Under the pieces are notes generated by a model. It saw only the letters and a list, made by a program, of their open reading frames with translations, made no database searches and was not told where the DNA came from. DNA of 64,000 bases, from contig OY292275.1 of assembly GCA_958496175.1 (NCBI GenBank), positions 17,050,001 to 17,114,000 of the forward strand. The letters are read 5' to 3'. Of the stretch, positions 35,702-50,700 are shown one piece after another. This DNA comes from Sisyra terminalis (lineage: Eukaryota > Arthropoda > Insecta > Neuroptera > Sisyridae). Each line of letters opens with the position of its first letter. Position 1 is the stretch's first letter. Both the position numbers and the translations under genes were made by a program.

Positions 35702-38700
35702 TTATATTTGGGTTTCAAATAATTTTTCTCGTAAATTTTTAATTTTATTAACAAAATATAGCTCAAGGGCTTCGGCACACTTAAAAAATTGAGATTCTTT
35801 GGGGTTGTAGTAGCGACAATTATCGAAAATTTTCGTCATATCCCCAATGAAATCACTTAATTTTGTGTATTGTCGGTCGTTAATTTTATTTTCGATGGTT
35901 TGGAGATCTATAACAAGAAACGGGTCAGTATACAAAAATAATTTACCTTTGTACTTTAAATTTTACCCATGGGATCTTTGATAACTTTATAATAGTCAGG
36001 GGCCTCATTTGGGTCCACTGGTTCTAAGAACGGCCATGCGCTTTTATGACTCTAAAAAAATAAGAAAGGTAAGTTTGAAACTTGAGTAGTTATAGAGATA
36101 TTTTCATACTTGTATTTGTTTAATTAATTTCCGCAAGCCATCAAAATCTCTTTGTTGCAAATCTTTCATGTTTGCAAAATTTACAGATGAATTTCTTTGA
36201 CAATTTGGACAAATGTATTCATCGATATTATCGGCTTCTGATTGTAAAATGCCAACGCATCTTCCATGGAACCAATCTTGGCATCGATCGCAACATATGT
36301 AGAATCTAAAAGAAAAAACAATCGAAATAATGTAAGATATTTACTGTTAGATTGTAGCTAAATCGGAGTAAATAACGATTTGTGCATAAGTCTAATGGAA
36401 TTTATGAATGATTTAGCTGTTGTATGTTATACCGCATGTTATTCACTTATATCCATATTAAAACTTAATTCGAAAAACGATTTGAGTTTCTTATATTATC
36501 TTCTATCGCAGCTACTTTGCAAGTAAGATATTAAATGATCGTTGTATAAAAAATCTGTGCGAAATTTTAAGTTTTCTAAGCTAGCAGCTTGTCATTCAAA
36601 TTTTAAACATTTACTCTTTTAGCGGTTGGGAAAAAATCGAATAGAAAAATGTTTAGAAGACACATTGTTGTTTCAGTAAAAGAGCAACGTAAATAAAAAG
36701 ATATTTCTTCATTCGTTGGAAAAAATGTATCAAAGACAAGGATTTAAGACTTAATAACTTACTGTGATTCATCGTACGGTTGTTTACACAAACAATACAG
36801 CTCCTGCGTATCTCGTGCATGTCGACATTCCGTACAAACGAATTCGGTCAGAGTCTTGCTCATTTCCTCGGTAATTTCCACACATTCGCCATGGAACCAG
36901 TTATTACATAAATCACAACCAACATAGAATTTGGTTTCATCATATGGCGTCTGGCATAAACAGTATAGTTTTTCTTTACGATTACCACCGCGAGATCCTC
37001 CGCTACCAGGCGGCGATCCCATACTTGATGATGGCGACTTATGTTTCTTCGGTCGACCCGAAGGTTTCATATTTTGTGGTGTTAGTTTCGTCGGAGTTGT
37101 TGCTAATGTTTTGCGTTTATTAATTCCTGTACGAACTTCTTCTTGTTTGCTTCGTTCAGCTTTAGTTCTTGAAGCCAATTCAACAGACAATTCCTTCTAA
37201 GAAAAAAAAATTGTTAATCCGAATAAAAGTAAGTGGTTTATTTGAAAATTTTCTTGAAATTTCCCAAGTTTTCTAAACTAAGAAAATGATAACTGTTTCC
37301 GTATTTTAAAAATATATGAAAATATCAATACCTGAATATCGATTTGAAGTTCTTTTTCCAAATTGGCTCGTTTTTTTAATATTTCCTTTTTCAATGCTTC
37401 TTTTTGACGGAAAAGAACAACTTGATTTTTGTATCGGGCGGCCTGTTTTCGTTTGTCATCCACTATTTTAATTGGACGATTTTTAGAATTTTGGATGGTG
37501 GGTGAAATTTCATCATCGGTTTCACTCCTTAAAATTAAATATAATTAATAATTTATAAAAAAAAAACCTAATAAATCGCATACTTGATTTCCTCTTTGAC
37601 TTTCGGTTCTTGATGAATGACTGGTTGTACAGAAGATTGATTTTGAACAACGTTGGATCGAGACGGTGGTTTTCTTTTGGGCGTTTCGATCCATTCGTCA
37701 TCATCATGATTCTTTGACATACTTGGAGGTCGTTTCCGAGCCACTGTTGGAGTTCGCGACACATTACTAGTGTGATGCGATTGCTGTGGTGCTATTCGAT
37801 GGGACGAAACTGGTGCTGTATCGGGTTCACTTTTCATCTGTTTTTCTTGATATCTTTGTAATTGCAGAAGCTTCTCTTCTATTTCGGGGTTCAAATTTTC
37901 TTGTTTAAGAGCATTTTTTATAGCTAAATGTAAATTATAAAAAGAAAACAAACGCTATATTATAAATGAAACCGGGAACAGAAATAAAGCGTTAATGAAA
38001 AATGAAAAGATGATTGTTATGAAAAAAAGCTAAAGAATAAAAAAAAATGAAATTTGCCCATAGTTCTTTTTAAAGGTCATGTCCCGGTTTTATCGAAGAT
38101 GTCTTTAAACAACACCTTCATCTGTGTCTTCGATATGAGAATGAAATGAATGATTTTAAAATAAAGTAGAATTAAAATAAAATAGAAAAATTACGATACA
38201 TACTATGTTGAATATACTCTGGTGTTATGACGAATTTATTCGACGATTTTGCCGATTGTTCCTCAGAAACATTCGACGTGGGTGATAAAACTGTAGGCGA
38301 TGATTGCGCTGTTGTATTCGTTACACTTGTCGTTATTGAAGAGATACTATCGATTTTTGATATAGGAGCCAAAATTTTTTGACCATTCACAAGAATTCGA
38401 GTCGGGCCTGATGCTGATATCTGTATAATTCAAATTTATATAAAGTTGTCTCTTCATTATTGCCATTTGTTAAACCTCAAAATCTAAGAATTTGTATCAG
38501 CTACAACTAAAAAAGAAATACTTCTTCTTTAAGAATCATGCACTTGATACGAGAATAAACCAGGATTGTTTATTTAATTTGAAAAGGAATTAGATTTTAA
38601 AGAAAACATGGAAAAGGCAATTTAATGTGCAATAAACTAAAGAAATCCGTTCGAATTTTATAAATAAAACTGTTTATTTATTTTTCCTTCTTCTCAAGTT

Positions 38701-41700
38701 GACACCAACGTTTTTTTTTAATAATTCGTTTTAACTCGTCGTCGCATAATCAAAGTTATAAGTTTTATAGTTATTAAATGTAGTTGTATTTTTGTAGCTG
38801 TATACATTTTCTATAAAATATTTTATGGTAACATCATCTTAAAAAAAACTTAAATAATGCCAAGCAAATAACAAAGAGCCATGAACAGAAAAGAAAAATG
38901 GTAACATTTAATCTAAAATGATTATAAAAAACCATTTTGTTTCATAATTATTAAAAAAAATATCTATAAAAATAAATAATAAAAACCCTAGGAAACTAGC
39001 CGATTATTACTTTACATAATACTGAACAAAATGATTTTTTTTTCAAATTTGACAAACTTGTCGAGCAGTTTAAGAAACTAATACTCGTTTTATTAATATC
39101 ATCAGACTTGTATCGAAAATTAGTTTCATAAATGCATAAATGCACAATTACTTAAGTACACCATTGAATATGTTCGCATTCAAATAAGAAATGCCAAACA
39201 CTAAGTAGATAAATATGTAATTGAATTCACGTTAATAGAAATTAATTTCATGCAAAGAAAACATATTCAATGATTAATTAGAACTTTCTATTAAAATATT
39301 AAAATTAAGATAAGGCAATTTTATTATTTCAACAACACCACCGCCCCTAATACGTTGATGGTTTCTCAGCACACATTTTCATAGCCGTTTAATGAGACTG
39401 TCAATTAACAATACAAATTTTGCAAAAATAAAAATAAAAACCACAACCATTCAAAATGCTGTTATATCTTCTTTTTTTTGAAAAGTAATTTGGTAGCGTA
39501 ATTTAGATTACTGAACATTAGTAGTAAGTGACAATGATTTTTTTTTGTAATGGTAAACAAGCGATTTATTTCTAAATGACAAATAGTTTAAAATACCTGT
39601 TGGGAGGAATTTGGTGTGACAACTCCCGGAGCTCCCGCGGCAACTTTAGCTTTATTTGCAACCAACGTACTTTGGCGCACCACCACTTGTTGCGTTTGCA
39701 CGGGTGTTAGGGGCGGTGGTTGCAATTGATTTACGTTCCCCCCGGAGGCTTGTTTGTTAAGCACTGTCGGTGTCGTTATTGATGGGGATGACGTCGCACG
39801 ATTTGTTACTTCATTCGCAGTAACTTCTCCAGGCTTATTTACGACTGCTGGCTGTACGGCCAGATAAATTTTTGTTGGTCCTAATATACCTTGTTTTCCC
39901 GTCGAGGCTTGAGCTAAAATAAAATAATATGATTAATTTTTTATTTATTCAAAATCTTGTGGAAAAGGTAAAAAGTTATAACTTAAAATATAAACATTTG
40001 TTTACTCTTTTGACTAAAACGTTTTTAGGGTTACGAAAATACATTTGAATGGATCTATTCCGTTTTTTAATTAATTGATACCTTCTTTATCATCTTACGA
40101 AATTTTTCTTTTTCAGAATAGAATACCAAATAATTACTATAATAAAAGAATGAACGTTCTCTATAAATTTCCTCTGATTATTTCCGTAAAAATAATCAAA
40201 CATAAAATTGTGTCTTGCTTATTTATGATGTATACATATTTTCCAATTCAAATTATGAAGAAATTAAAAATGTTTAGAATCTTTTGTCAAGTCGATCACC
40301 GCATCAATGCTATGGAAGAATCAACGATAACGTATGTTTGTGATAACTAAAAAATTAACTTGTTAAATTTCGCAACCCGTTTAAGGTTTTTTCAAGGCCA
40401 AATATGTTTTTTAAAATCGAAATGTATGTTTTTTGTCACTGATATGGTTACCGGTACAGTCTTGGCAACGTCTGATTCTCTATTTTATTGTTAATTCAAA
40501 TCGCGAATAAATCAATCACTATGAATTAAGGAATCATGATGTAATCGATAATGAATTAACCAAAATAGATTAATCGATTTATTTACGAATTTAATTAACA
40601 AAATAGAAAATGAAACGTAGCCAGATTGTACCGGTCTAACGTATACATGAGACTGTTTCTTAAGTAGACTCTTATTCTACGAAAAAACAGCAAATAACTT
40701 TTATCTAATATAATTATTGGAGTGACTTTTTGTTTATCTGTTCTATACCTAATAAAGAAATCGTTTTTTCGCTATATCTATAAGGTCCCTTGACCAATCA
40801 TGAAGCGATTAAACATTAAAATTCAAACGTTCCACTTTTTCAATAGTTGTTAAATTGTAGTTTTTAAGGTTAAATATTTCTTTATAAAATAATAACAATG
40901 CAAATAGTGAAAATTTCTTGTTTTGTTACTAGTACTTTATGTAACGTAATGACAAATAAGAAAGGGTTTACAACAAGGCAGACTATGATAATCAATAAGA
41001 GGAAAGAGTCAAAAAAACATCAAATCTTGAATTATATATTTTATAAACGACTCTTTAAAATAGGTAAAAAGATATTTAAACAGGATGACAGTTTGGGCGG
41101 CTTTAATCTCGTCACATGTTTGTCAACGTTAATTTTTCCGAGCTTATTTAATACATTTTGAATCTTTTAATGCTCAATCAAATGCCTAAAAGACAATTTC
41201 AAGTATCACAGCGTAAAATGTTGTCTTAAAAGTAAACCAAGTATCTACAATTTTCTTCTTTGAATAATACTTTGCGTTCGCAGTTTTTTTTTAAATATAC
41301 ATATATTGCATATTACATTTCTTCTCAAACGGGGGAGGATGCTCCTTGGGGGAGGGCTGTAGCTTTTGTCAGGGAACCGCGAGTTTCAGTATTATAAAAA
41401 ATAAGAAAAAAGATGATCAGAGGGACGATAACTGATACAAATCAATTGAATTTTCACACGATCATAATACTTGATACGATATGGATAAATAATCTACTAA
41501 TGTTTATAAGTTATTTAGATTTTTAATAAGAATATTTTTAGTAAAAATGTACCTATAATAATAATTAATGCTACATAAATGAAGTATTGTTGGTAATTAA
41601 AGTCTAAAATATTAAGTCTTGGATATTTTTTTTTTGATTTATGTTGTTTCGTTCGTAGTTTGAAAAAGTTTTAGAAGCAGTGGCATATAACACAGCGCTT

Positions 41701-44700
41701 AAAAGGAACTCCACGAACGTAGAAAAGAAAATTGATCTTTTTTCATCCGAACCATTCAACGTACCTTGTAGCAATTGCTGTTTCACTTGTTGTTGTACTA
41801 ATGTTAATTGTTCCGGAGTAAAATCGGTTCCTTGCAATCCTTGCAAAACAATACGCGGTCCCTGATTGGTTTGTATTACTTGAGCCGTCACACACTTTAT
41901 TACAGTACCAGGTGGTTGATTTGCCAAAAGGGACTCTTCTACATTCTGTTGCTCAATACTAGCATTGGTAGCTTGTGGCGTCGTATTTTCCACCTAAATG
42001 AAATAATTGAATTAATGCTTATTTTTTTATTGAAAAATGAAATATTACCACTGGAGGAGCAACGGGTTTAGGAGCTGGTTGTGGAGTCGGCGTTTGCACA
42101 ACATTTGAAGTAACAACTGTAGTCTGATTTTGAACTTGTGTTTGTGGTTGGCTAACATATGCAACAATTGTGGCTTGATTGACGCCAGATGGGCGAATTA
42201 AAACTTGTTGTCCATTTACTGTGGCTAATTGCAATTTTCCTGCTGAGAGTTGTTGCGCAATTTCTTGATTGCTGACAATATATTGATTTCCTCCAGTAGA
42301 AATAACCTGATTTAAAAGATATTATATAAGTATATGATTTTGGTAACACTAAATATTCTATGGATACCTGTGGAGTTCCGGAGTTGTTTTGTAACAAGCT
42401 GGTATTGTTTGTTGGAGTAGCTAATTGAGGTGTTGGCGCTTGATTTAAAACTTTTTGCAACACAGGTGTTCCTGAAGGCACTTGTTGCTGTTGACGAACT
42501 ACCACCTGTTGCATTCCAGGTTTTGGACTTTGTGACATAGCCATTTTTAATTGACTGTTTGTGTTTAATGGAGTCGATACCAGTTTTGAGTTTGGAGTAG
42601 TACTAATTGTCGTTGCAGTATTTGTAATTGATTTAGTGGTACTTTTATTAGCAGGAGAAACGATATTATTGATCTGATTAGAACTTAGCACATGTAGTTT
42701 TCCGTCCGACATTTGAACAAGTTGTTGTCCAGGCATTAAGCCACGAACTTGAATTTTACCATCTGGATTGCGAATAATTTGAACTCGTTGTGGAACTGAC
42801 TCTGTTTTCAAAGTGTTTTGAGATAAACCTGAAGATGTTGAACCTGTTATAAGTAACAATAATAAAAAAATAACCCTTCGTGGAATACCATTCGTAGTAA
42901 TTAAAGTGATAACTTCAATGAATATGATATAACTTCAATGAATATATAAATATTAAGGTATTTTCCAAAAATTGTGACAAATCTAGGACTATTTGTGTAT
43001 TTAAAATATTACTTATGTTCAGTTAAGTGTTATTAATTCGGAAAAAGATATAAATAACAAAGAAGTAAATAAAATGAAAACTTAATTCAATATTTCACTA
43101 AAATAGTAGTTTTAAAACGGTATTAGAGCAACTTACACTATCTGTATTAATTATATATTTTCTATATTTATCAATTTCTCTATTACTTTAAAGTTATCAC
43201 TTCAAAAATTGAAAAAAATCTTACCATGCCCTTGAACTTGGATTGTCTGTACTGTAGATCCTCCCGGTGTTTGAACTTTGATGATTGATTGATTTCCTGT
43301 TCCTCCCTTGGGTAAAATATTGGATGGAGTCGCGATAACTCGAGGAGTTCCATCTTTAGTCATAATAATTCTTCGTGTTCCAATTAAAGTTTTATTGCCT
43401 GTTATTGCATTTGTATTGGAAGTAAGCAGAGATGTCAAAGTAGACTTTCCAACATTTGGAGTCACTATAAATGTTAGTCAAAAATTAACCAAAGAAACAT
43501 TAAAAAAAATCAATTGAAAAATCAATTAACTATGTTGTACCACTCGAGTAAATTTCGCAACACCCAATCAGGTAACATGCAGAAAATATTTTTGAAGTAA
43601 AGGTTGAGCATTTCTTACCTTTACTCTTATTAGAAGAGTTAGTAACTGTTTTATCTGCCGCATTAATAAAAGGTTTATATTTTAGTGAAAAGTTAGTTAT
43701 TTTAAATGGATTTAAACGAGATTGATGCTTTTCTAATGATTTAGTGCAAGAATTTTGAATAAGCTATTAAATTTTAACGAACGAAACTTACTCGTTGAAG
43801 TAACTACTTTCACAATTGGGCTCGATTGATTTTTCAACTCTAACGCACGTTTTTGTTGATGAGCTAAACGCTGCATTCTTAATTGTTGCTCCATTTTTTC
43901 TTTGATTTCCTCGGAAGTCGCTTTGTTGCTAACGGTGATTGAGTCTTTGTTGGCTCCAATTCCACCAGGAGTTCCTCCAGCTTCGGTGATTGCTCGGTTA
44001 GGTGGCAAGTTTCCGGTTCGGCTCCTAGTGATAACTTGTGCATTAGCCCTTTCTAGCCTAAATACACAACACACACAAGCGCTATTGGTTAGTTTGAATA
44101 AATAGTTTTTAGAAATGTGCTGTATTTTTTGGATGTTAAATCTCAATTATATAACACACTTAAAATTGTTAAAACACAATCCCTAATTTTCATTGCTTTA
44201 AATTATTTGTTTAACATGTATATTCCACACAGATTACCATTTTATTAATTTTCTAAGTTACGTGTTAAGTTGCATTAACATTATAACTTTAATAATAATA
44301 AGAATGTTGATGAAAATTTTCAACTTTTTCTTATGAACGTAATAAAATCCGGACATAAGGAGTAAAGACAAAATAAGTGAAACTGTATGAAAATATGGGC
44401 ATTTTTCCATACAATTTGATACAAAATGGGAAAAGATGGGCAAAGATAAAATAATGCTTTTATCCCAAGAGATTTCAATTCGTTTTAAGATATCATAATA
44501 TAAATTTTGTATTTTAGTTTCATTAAATATAGTATGCTATCTTATGAAGGTGTTTCCATTTTTATAGAAAAGCATATAGTATGCTGTCTTATGAAGGTGT
44601 TTCAATTTGTATAGAAAAGCATATTGTATGAGACTAACTATAAACGTTTGCTTTTCTGTTTATTTCATTTTACGAAAAATTGCCCAAAAATGGAATCCAT

Positions 44701-47700
44701 ATAACGGATTAGTTGCCTATTAAAAACCAAACAATCAAAAACTTTTAAAAAGTAGTAATTACGTGATAAAGAAAAGTAATTCAAATTCTTTATAATTTCT
44801 ACAACCATAAAATGAGAAAATAGAAGTGTAAAAAATAGGTCTTCTGTGAAAATGCAAGGGCCAACGCTAGAAATAAAATCTTTAGCTAAGATAAGCATCT
44901 GCTTACGTATCAACGAAAATACTCTTAATAGATATAGTTGAAAGATCAGTTTAAATCACAGGGGTAGTATAAATAAAATGGTAAAGAGATAGACGCTATA
45001 ATTAGGAGGAATTTCGCACCAACTAAAAAAAGGCGAAACTGAAGTCTATCTTCTTTTTGTCAAATAGCTAGCGAAATATCACATATCTATATTATTGTAA
45101 AGATTAAAAATAATCCATTTTTATATTAGAACTTGCTGAATTTATGTTATTAATCAAAAGTCGTTTTTCAACACAAACCTGTCGTTAATTTTTTTTCATG
45201 CAACACAAATACATGTTAGAGGCTATTCAGAAATAGAAATAAAGTAGAAACAGAGGAAACAAGGAAAACATAACTCCTCTGCAAAACTCCCTTACATAAG
45301 TAATGGATGGCTTTTCACATGAAAAGTTAGTCAAGTTAATTTTAGTAAAAATTTAACATTATATTAAAAAATGCGTATTAATCGTATTAATTGAGATTAA
45401 ATTTGAATTATAATTAAGAATCATTAATAAAAACGATTTTAAATTTGTACTGATTATTCGCACATTTCCATTTTCTAACTATCGAATTAGAAAGATTTTG
45501 TTACAGACAATTGAAAAAGAATCTATGCAAAAAAATAAAGTAATGTGTTCTATTGTTTCATACCGTTCACCATAGAGTTTGATTTCCCAAAGTTCCAATT
45601 TATCTTCTTCCACCCATTCCTCAGTAACTTGAGGCTCGGTTGTTTGTGGCGACTCCGGTCTTTTTCTCTTTCTCAATCCACTACGTATAGATGTTACTTC
45701 TACAAAAGTTTGAAGATTTGAGTTTAAGAGATGAATTTTTTTTCAAAATATTATTTTACCTCTTATTGTTTTCGGTAGTTCCAACGGGATGACAACTTTT
45801 CGTCTTAAATATTGAGTGCGTTCTAAAAATTGACCTACATGCCTATGTTTTAGCATTTCCAAGGAGATAATTTCCGTTTCTGTTGTAATCTGATGCTTTC
45901 CATCAGTGGTGATTGGTTTCATTTGCATATCATCCCATCTTAAACATGCCCAGAGAATTTTAAGCTGCAACGCAGCAGCAGCAAGAGATTTGAGTCCTAC
46001 TGTCCGATACAACCAACAAGTTTTAAACAATGGTCGAGGACAAGGATAGGGCCAAACACTTTGATTGGCTTTGGCCATGTGATGAAATCCAGAGACTTGA
46101 AAACGGCCAGCTTTTCTTGCAAGTTTCCGTGCTTCGTGTTGAGGCAATACAAGGAGAGTTCTTTGGCCTCGTTTAGATTGAAAAGTAGAGCATAGGGGAT
46201 ACTTAACTGGAGTTCGTTTTTTCCTTTTGTCAATTACGTTAATAGTTACTTTCTTTAGATAGACTTTTCCTGTTGTGTTTATTCCAGAATAAATTCGTTG
46301 AGAACCATCGGGAGCTAACTCAACTTTAACTTCAGAAGGTTCTCGACGTGTCGCTTTTCTTGTTAGAGGAAATCTTCGATTTTCGTGCGCCCGATACATT
46401 GAAAGTGTTGATTTTGCGTTCAGAGTTTGTATAGTTCTGGTGGCACCATTGACGGTCGAAGAAACCGAATATGACTCTTTATGAGAATGACTAGTGGTTG
46501 CTTGCTTACCTACACCGTCTCCACCTCGTATGCTTTGCCGAGCTGATGATCTAGTTGATACTTTCTTAACAGACACAACAGTTTTCTCTTCACTTTTAAT
46601 TTCCTCATTTTGACTCTCATCTAAAGAGTTTTCTTTCTTTAATTTTTTAGACACAGGTGAATTTACTTCTTCTTTTACTTCCCCCACCGGATCAATTTCC
46701 ATGTTGGAATTATTTTCATTTTCAGCTTGTTCCACTTTAATTTCATTTTCCGTTTTGATTTCTGGTTTTGGTTCTTCTGGTTTCTTTGGAATGAAAATGT
46801 CCGTATCTTTTAAAGAATCTTCTGTACAGGCAGTGGCAGCTGCTACGGCAGTTTCTAGATTTTTTCGAATGGCAGCATCAATTTTGTCTTGACTCAAAGT
46901 ATTAGCTGAGGTTGAATCGGTTAATTTTTGTTCAAGAATCGATGTTTGGACAGGTGATTGAACTGTATTGGTTAATTTTTTCAAACTGCTGGCACTAGAT
47001 TGATTGTTCACACGGCGTAATAAGGCTAATAATTCTTTTCGCACTCGAGCTTTTTGTAAGCACATTGGAGAATAACAACTAGAACTTTCAGTGGTTCCAA
47101 GTGAGCCACTATTTGAATTACAACCTTTAGCATAGCACTGGAAGTCTTTTCCGACTTTAGATATTGATTGGTATTGAATACGCAAAGTTTGAATTTTTTT
47201 AGTTAGAGTTGTCATTATTTCGCGTGATAAAGTACTTGTCCCGGACGTTGGTTTATCTAAACCTCCGATGTTTAAATCCACCTCACTTGCATCATTTTCA
47301 ACATCCACATTGACATCCTCAGAAGTTGGCTTGATATCTACGGCATTAGCTGTTAAAGACTAGAACAAAAATAAAATATTAATTAAATATTCAAAATATT
47401 TATTTAAAAATTATACTTTTGGTGTAAGAGAAACGCGTCTTTCTTCCATGATTCTTAAATGTGAACGCCGATTTAAGAAGTCATCTAAACGTGATCGTTT
47501 TGCTATCTTTGGAAATAGTAATCGACCAGCCGTTGTTAAAGCCTTAGTTATATCCAATTCTTCAAATTCTGATACTTGTTTTACAACACGTAAATTTTTT
47601 AAAGCTAAAAAATTATTTTTTATTAATTATAAATTTAAACTATTTAATTTGTTTTCACTTACAATCACCGTCTTTTTTAATAGTTTTACTGGTATCTGAG

Positions 47701-50700
47701 GTTGGATCAACGTTATCGTCGTTATCGACATCGTTGTTTTTAACATCTTCGTCGTCTTTAGCAAAAGTATTTGTCAAATATTTATAAGTATTTGGATCAA
47801 CAGCGAGAATCTTTAAGTTACTTCCATCCCGAATTTGTACCATCATTTTTTGTGGTCCAGCTGCGAGACCCAAATTACTAGAGTCAACTGATCTCATTTT
47901 ACGATTAGCAGCCATCCAAATCCACCCCCATTGACCATGAACTCGATATTCTTCACCTTTTTGTTTCCATACTTGATGTTTTAGTCCCAAAGTATATTTA
48001 ACGAAATTTAAAGTAACTCGATTCCTTTCTTCTTCTTCTTCCTTTTCTTTTTTCTCACGTTTGTCAATTTTTTTACGTTCTTCTCGTTCTGCAGCAGTTA
48101 CCCGATATAGTTTAACATGCCCCAACTGTTCATGCCAAACACTAGCAAATACTACTGGTTTAATGCAAGCTTGTAGAACAATTAACGCCCGAGCGAAATC
48201 TCTTGCGTTAATACATGCACCAACTGCAGAAACCCAAGGTTTCCGCAGCAATGGCCAATTAGGGTGCATAAATGGAGGAGGAATCGAAGATTCCATTTGT
48301 AAAATTGTTTGTCGCAGAGTATTGACGAGAAGAGCTCTGGGGCCATTTAAAGCGCCAATCCATTTGAATTCAGACGCTGATGTTAGTGAAAATTTATGTG
48401 ATAAATGCCGTTTTTTGTCTCGCTCTTCATTTCGTTGAGGTTTATTTAAAGCTATGATATTGGTTGTGTATTGATTAACGTAGGTTTTAAAGAAATTTTC
48501 CATGCCTAATTTAAATAAATAAGTTCCATTTGCAATTTGACTTGTTTTCAAACGAGTCATTCGAGAAGGAGTATCAGCTGATCCGGCTTCGAATTTTTCT
48601 AACTGTTGTTGTATCAGGGATTCTTCTCGACTGATGCTATTGGAAGTGCTGATAACAGTATTGCGACGTTTCACTTCTTCGTTGTGAAACGTTCGAGGAG
48701 TTAGTGATCCGGTTTTCGAGCGAGTTAAAATGTCCTTACCTTTATCGGCCTCGGATTCATCTGTTTCTGCAGGTTCTGCTCCATCAGTTTTCTCACCAGT
48801 ACTCACTGGAAAAAATGCAGAAATGTTAATTAGGGAAATAAAATTATTACTTTTATTTTAAATTTTGTTATGTCAGATGTTTAGTGAATCAAAAAATCTG
48901 ATACCCAACTTTCTAGTGCACTTTTTAATAAAGAGATTTATTTTTGGTTTGTTATTTGTACTGATAGTTCATATATTTCGCTAAATATTTTTTTTTTTTC
49001 TAAAATTAATCTGTTTAAATCGCTTAGTGGTTATTATATTTCTAAGGAAGCCAAAAATATAAATTATCCTTAATTATAGGCATCTTGCATAAAATTTAAA
49101 GTCAATAATACTGTAAATACTGTAGAATTTAACCCTTTCTAGTTTAATAACCAAACAAATAGAGAATTGGATAATTGAACTTTTAACGACAACTACTCTT
49201 GGTAGCAGCAAACAGTAATTTTATTACTTTTTAGAAATGGAATTCAGTGAAAAATGGCGTTTAGAAGAAATCGAAGAAAGTAATGTTAAATAGAACCATT
49301 GAAAATTGCAAACTGTTTTGTTTATCGATTTGATCTACTTATCATTCCATTGGAGCAATAAGTATTGTTTAGAAAAATGTATTTAAAAATTGCATTTGTT
49401 AAATAAAAGAATTAAATTTTTCAAAACTTAAAAAACATCAATTTTAAACTCAGAAATGTATCTTTTTAATCAAGTGCTTTAGCACTTTGTTGTAAAGTTT
49501 TGGAAAATTATAATTGTCTGCTGTCGTCATTTCACAGGTTAATAGCCATATATTTTAAGTTATATCTAACACTTCAATCAACTTTTAATTCTAGTTTGTT
49601 CAATTGTTTCTATAGCAAGCTTGATAGAAATCCTTTTCACAGTGTCATCTTTTTATTTCGGTATGAAGTTAAGAATATCGCTCCTTAGAATATAAACTTG
49701 ATTATCTATGTAAGCATGTCATTTATTTCGAAGCTAGCAAAATAAAAAATAATAATCTTGATGGCTTTAATAAATTGTGAACACTAACGTGAAATTGAAC
49801 GTAAACTATACGTTTTGTCTTACCGTTAACCGATTAGATGCTAAAATTGGGCTTACGTCCCATTTAAGTTGGTCAATATCTGGCAACATTGCATTTTCTA
49901 TTATTTTTTTAATTCAATTCGTAATAAATCGGCCCACAATGAAAATTTAGCCCCAAAAGAGAAAAATATACCATATTAGAGCTGAATTAACAAAAAAAAT
50001 CGTCAATAAAACAGAAAACAAAGTTGAAAATGTTGAAAACAACGTTGTCAGATACTGACCGACCTAAAAGAGACTTTAGCCAAAAAATGTTTCTGTGATG
50101 CATAAACGTAATTACTAATCTAGGTAATAAAAAAGACAATTTTTGAACTGTTTTTATCGGATTAATAGGCTTTTGTCGAGGTACGATCATATAAGCATTT
50201 TTCTATTAATATTTCTTTTGGAGGACTTTGAAAAAAAGGACAAAATAATACTATAAAAAAATGAAAAATTGACGATGAGAAAAATATCATTTTTTGATAA
50301 TATAAAGATTTGTTATTTAATCAGAAAACTAGAAGATTTATTTTTAAATTACGAATAATTAGCAAAGTTTTAAAAATCGGTTAAAAAATGAAATCGTATG
50401 TTAAGATCATGTTTGGTCTTAAATTTGGAAAGTAAGAGTTTATGAAACTAACTAAAATGTACACATCTTCAAATGAAAAATTAGTTATTTTGTACTTAAG
50501 AGTTATTTGAATTTTAACATACTTGAAGCTGTGACCGTCGTTGTTGTAGTCACTTCCGTTACATTACTGCTTGTAACAGTCACAGAATTCGAAGTTTTTT
50601 CAACAGTTGTAGTCGTTGTTAAAGTCAACGTTTCTGTAGTTTCTATCGTTTTTTTACCCTCTTCGCAATCGTCATGCATCTTAGCAACCATATCTTCAGC

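Noticed and set aside
40898..41161. 87-residue open frame in an E(bx) intron
   Set aside because: Composition matches the surrounding A/T-rich DNA and no conserved motif is visible.
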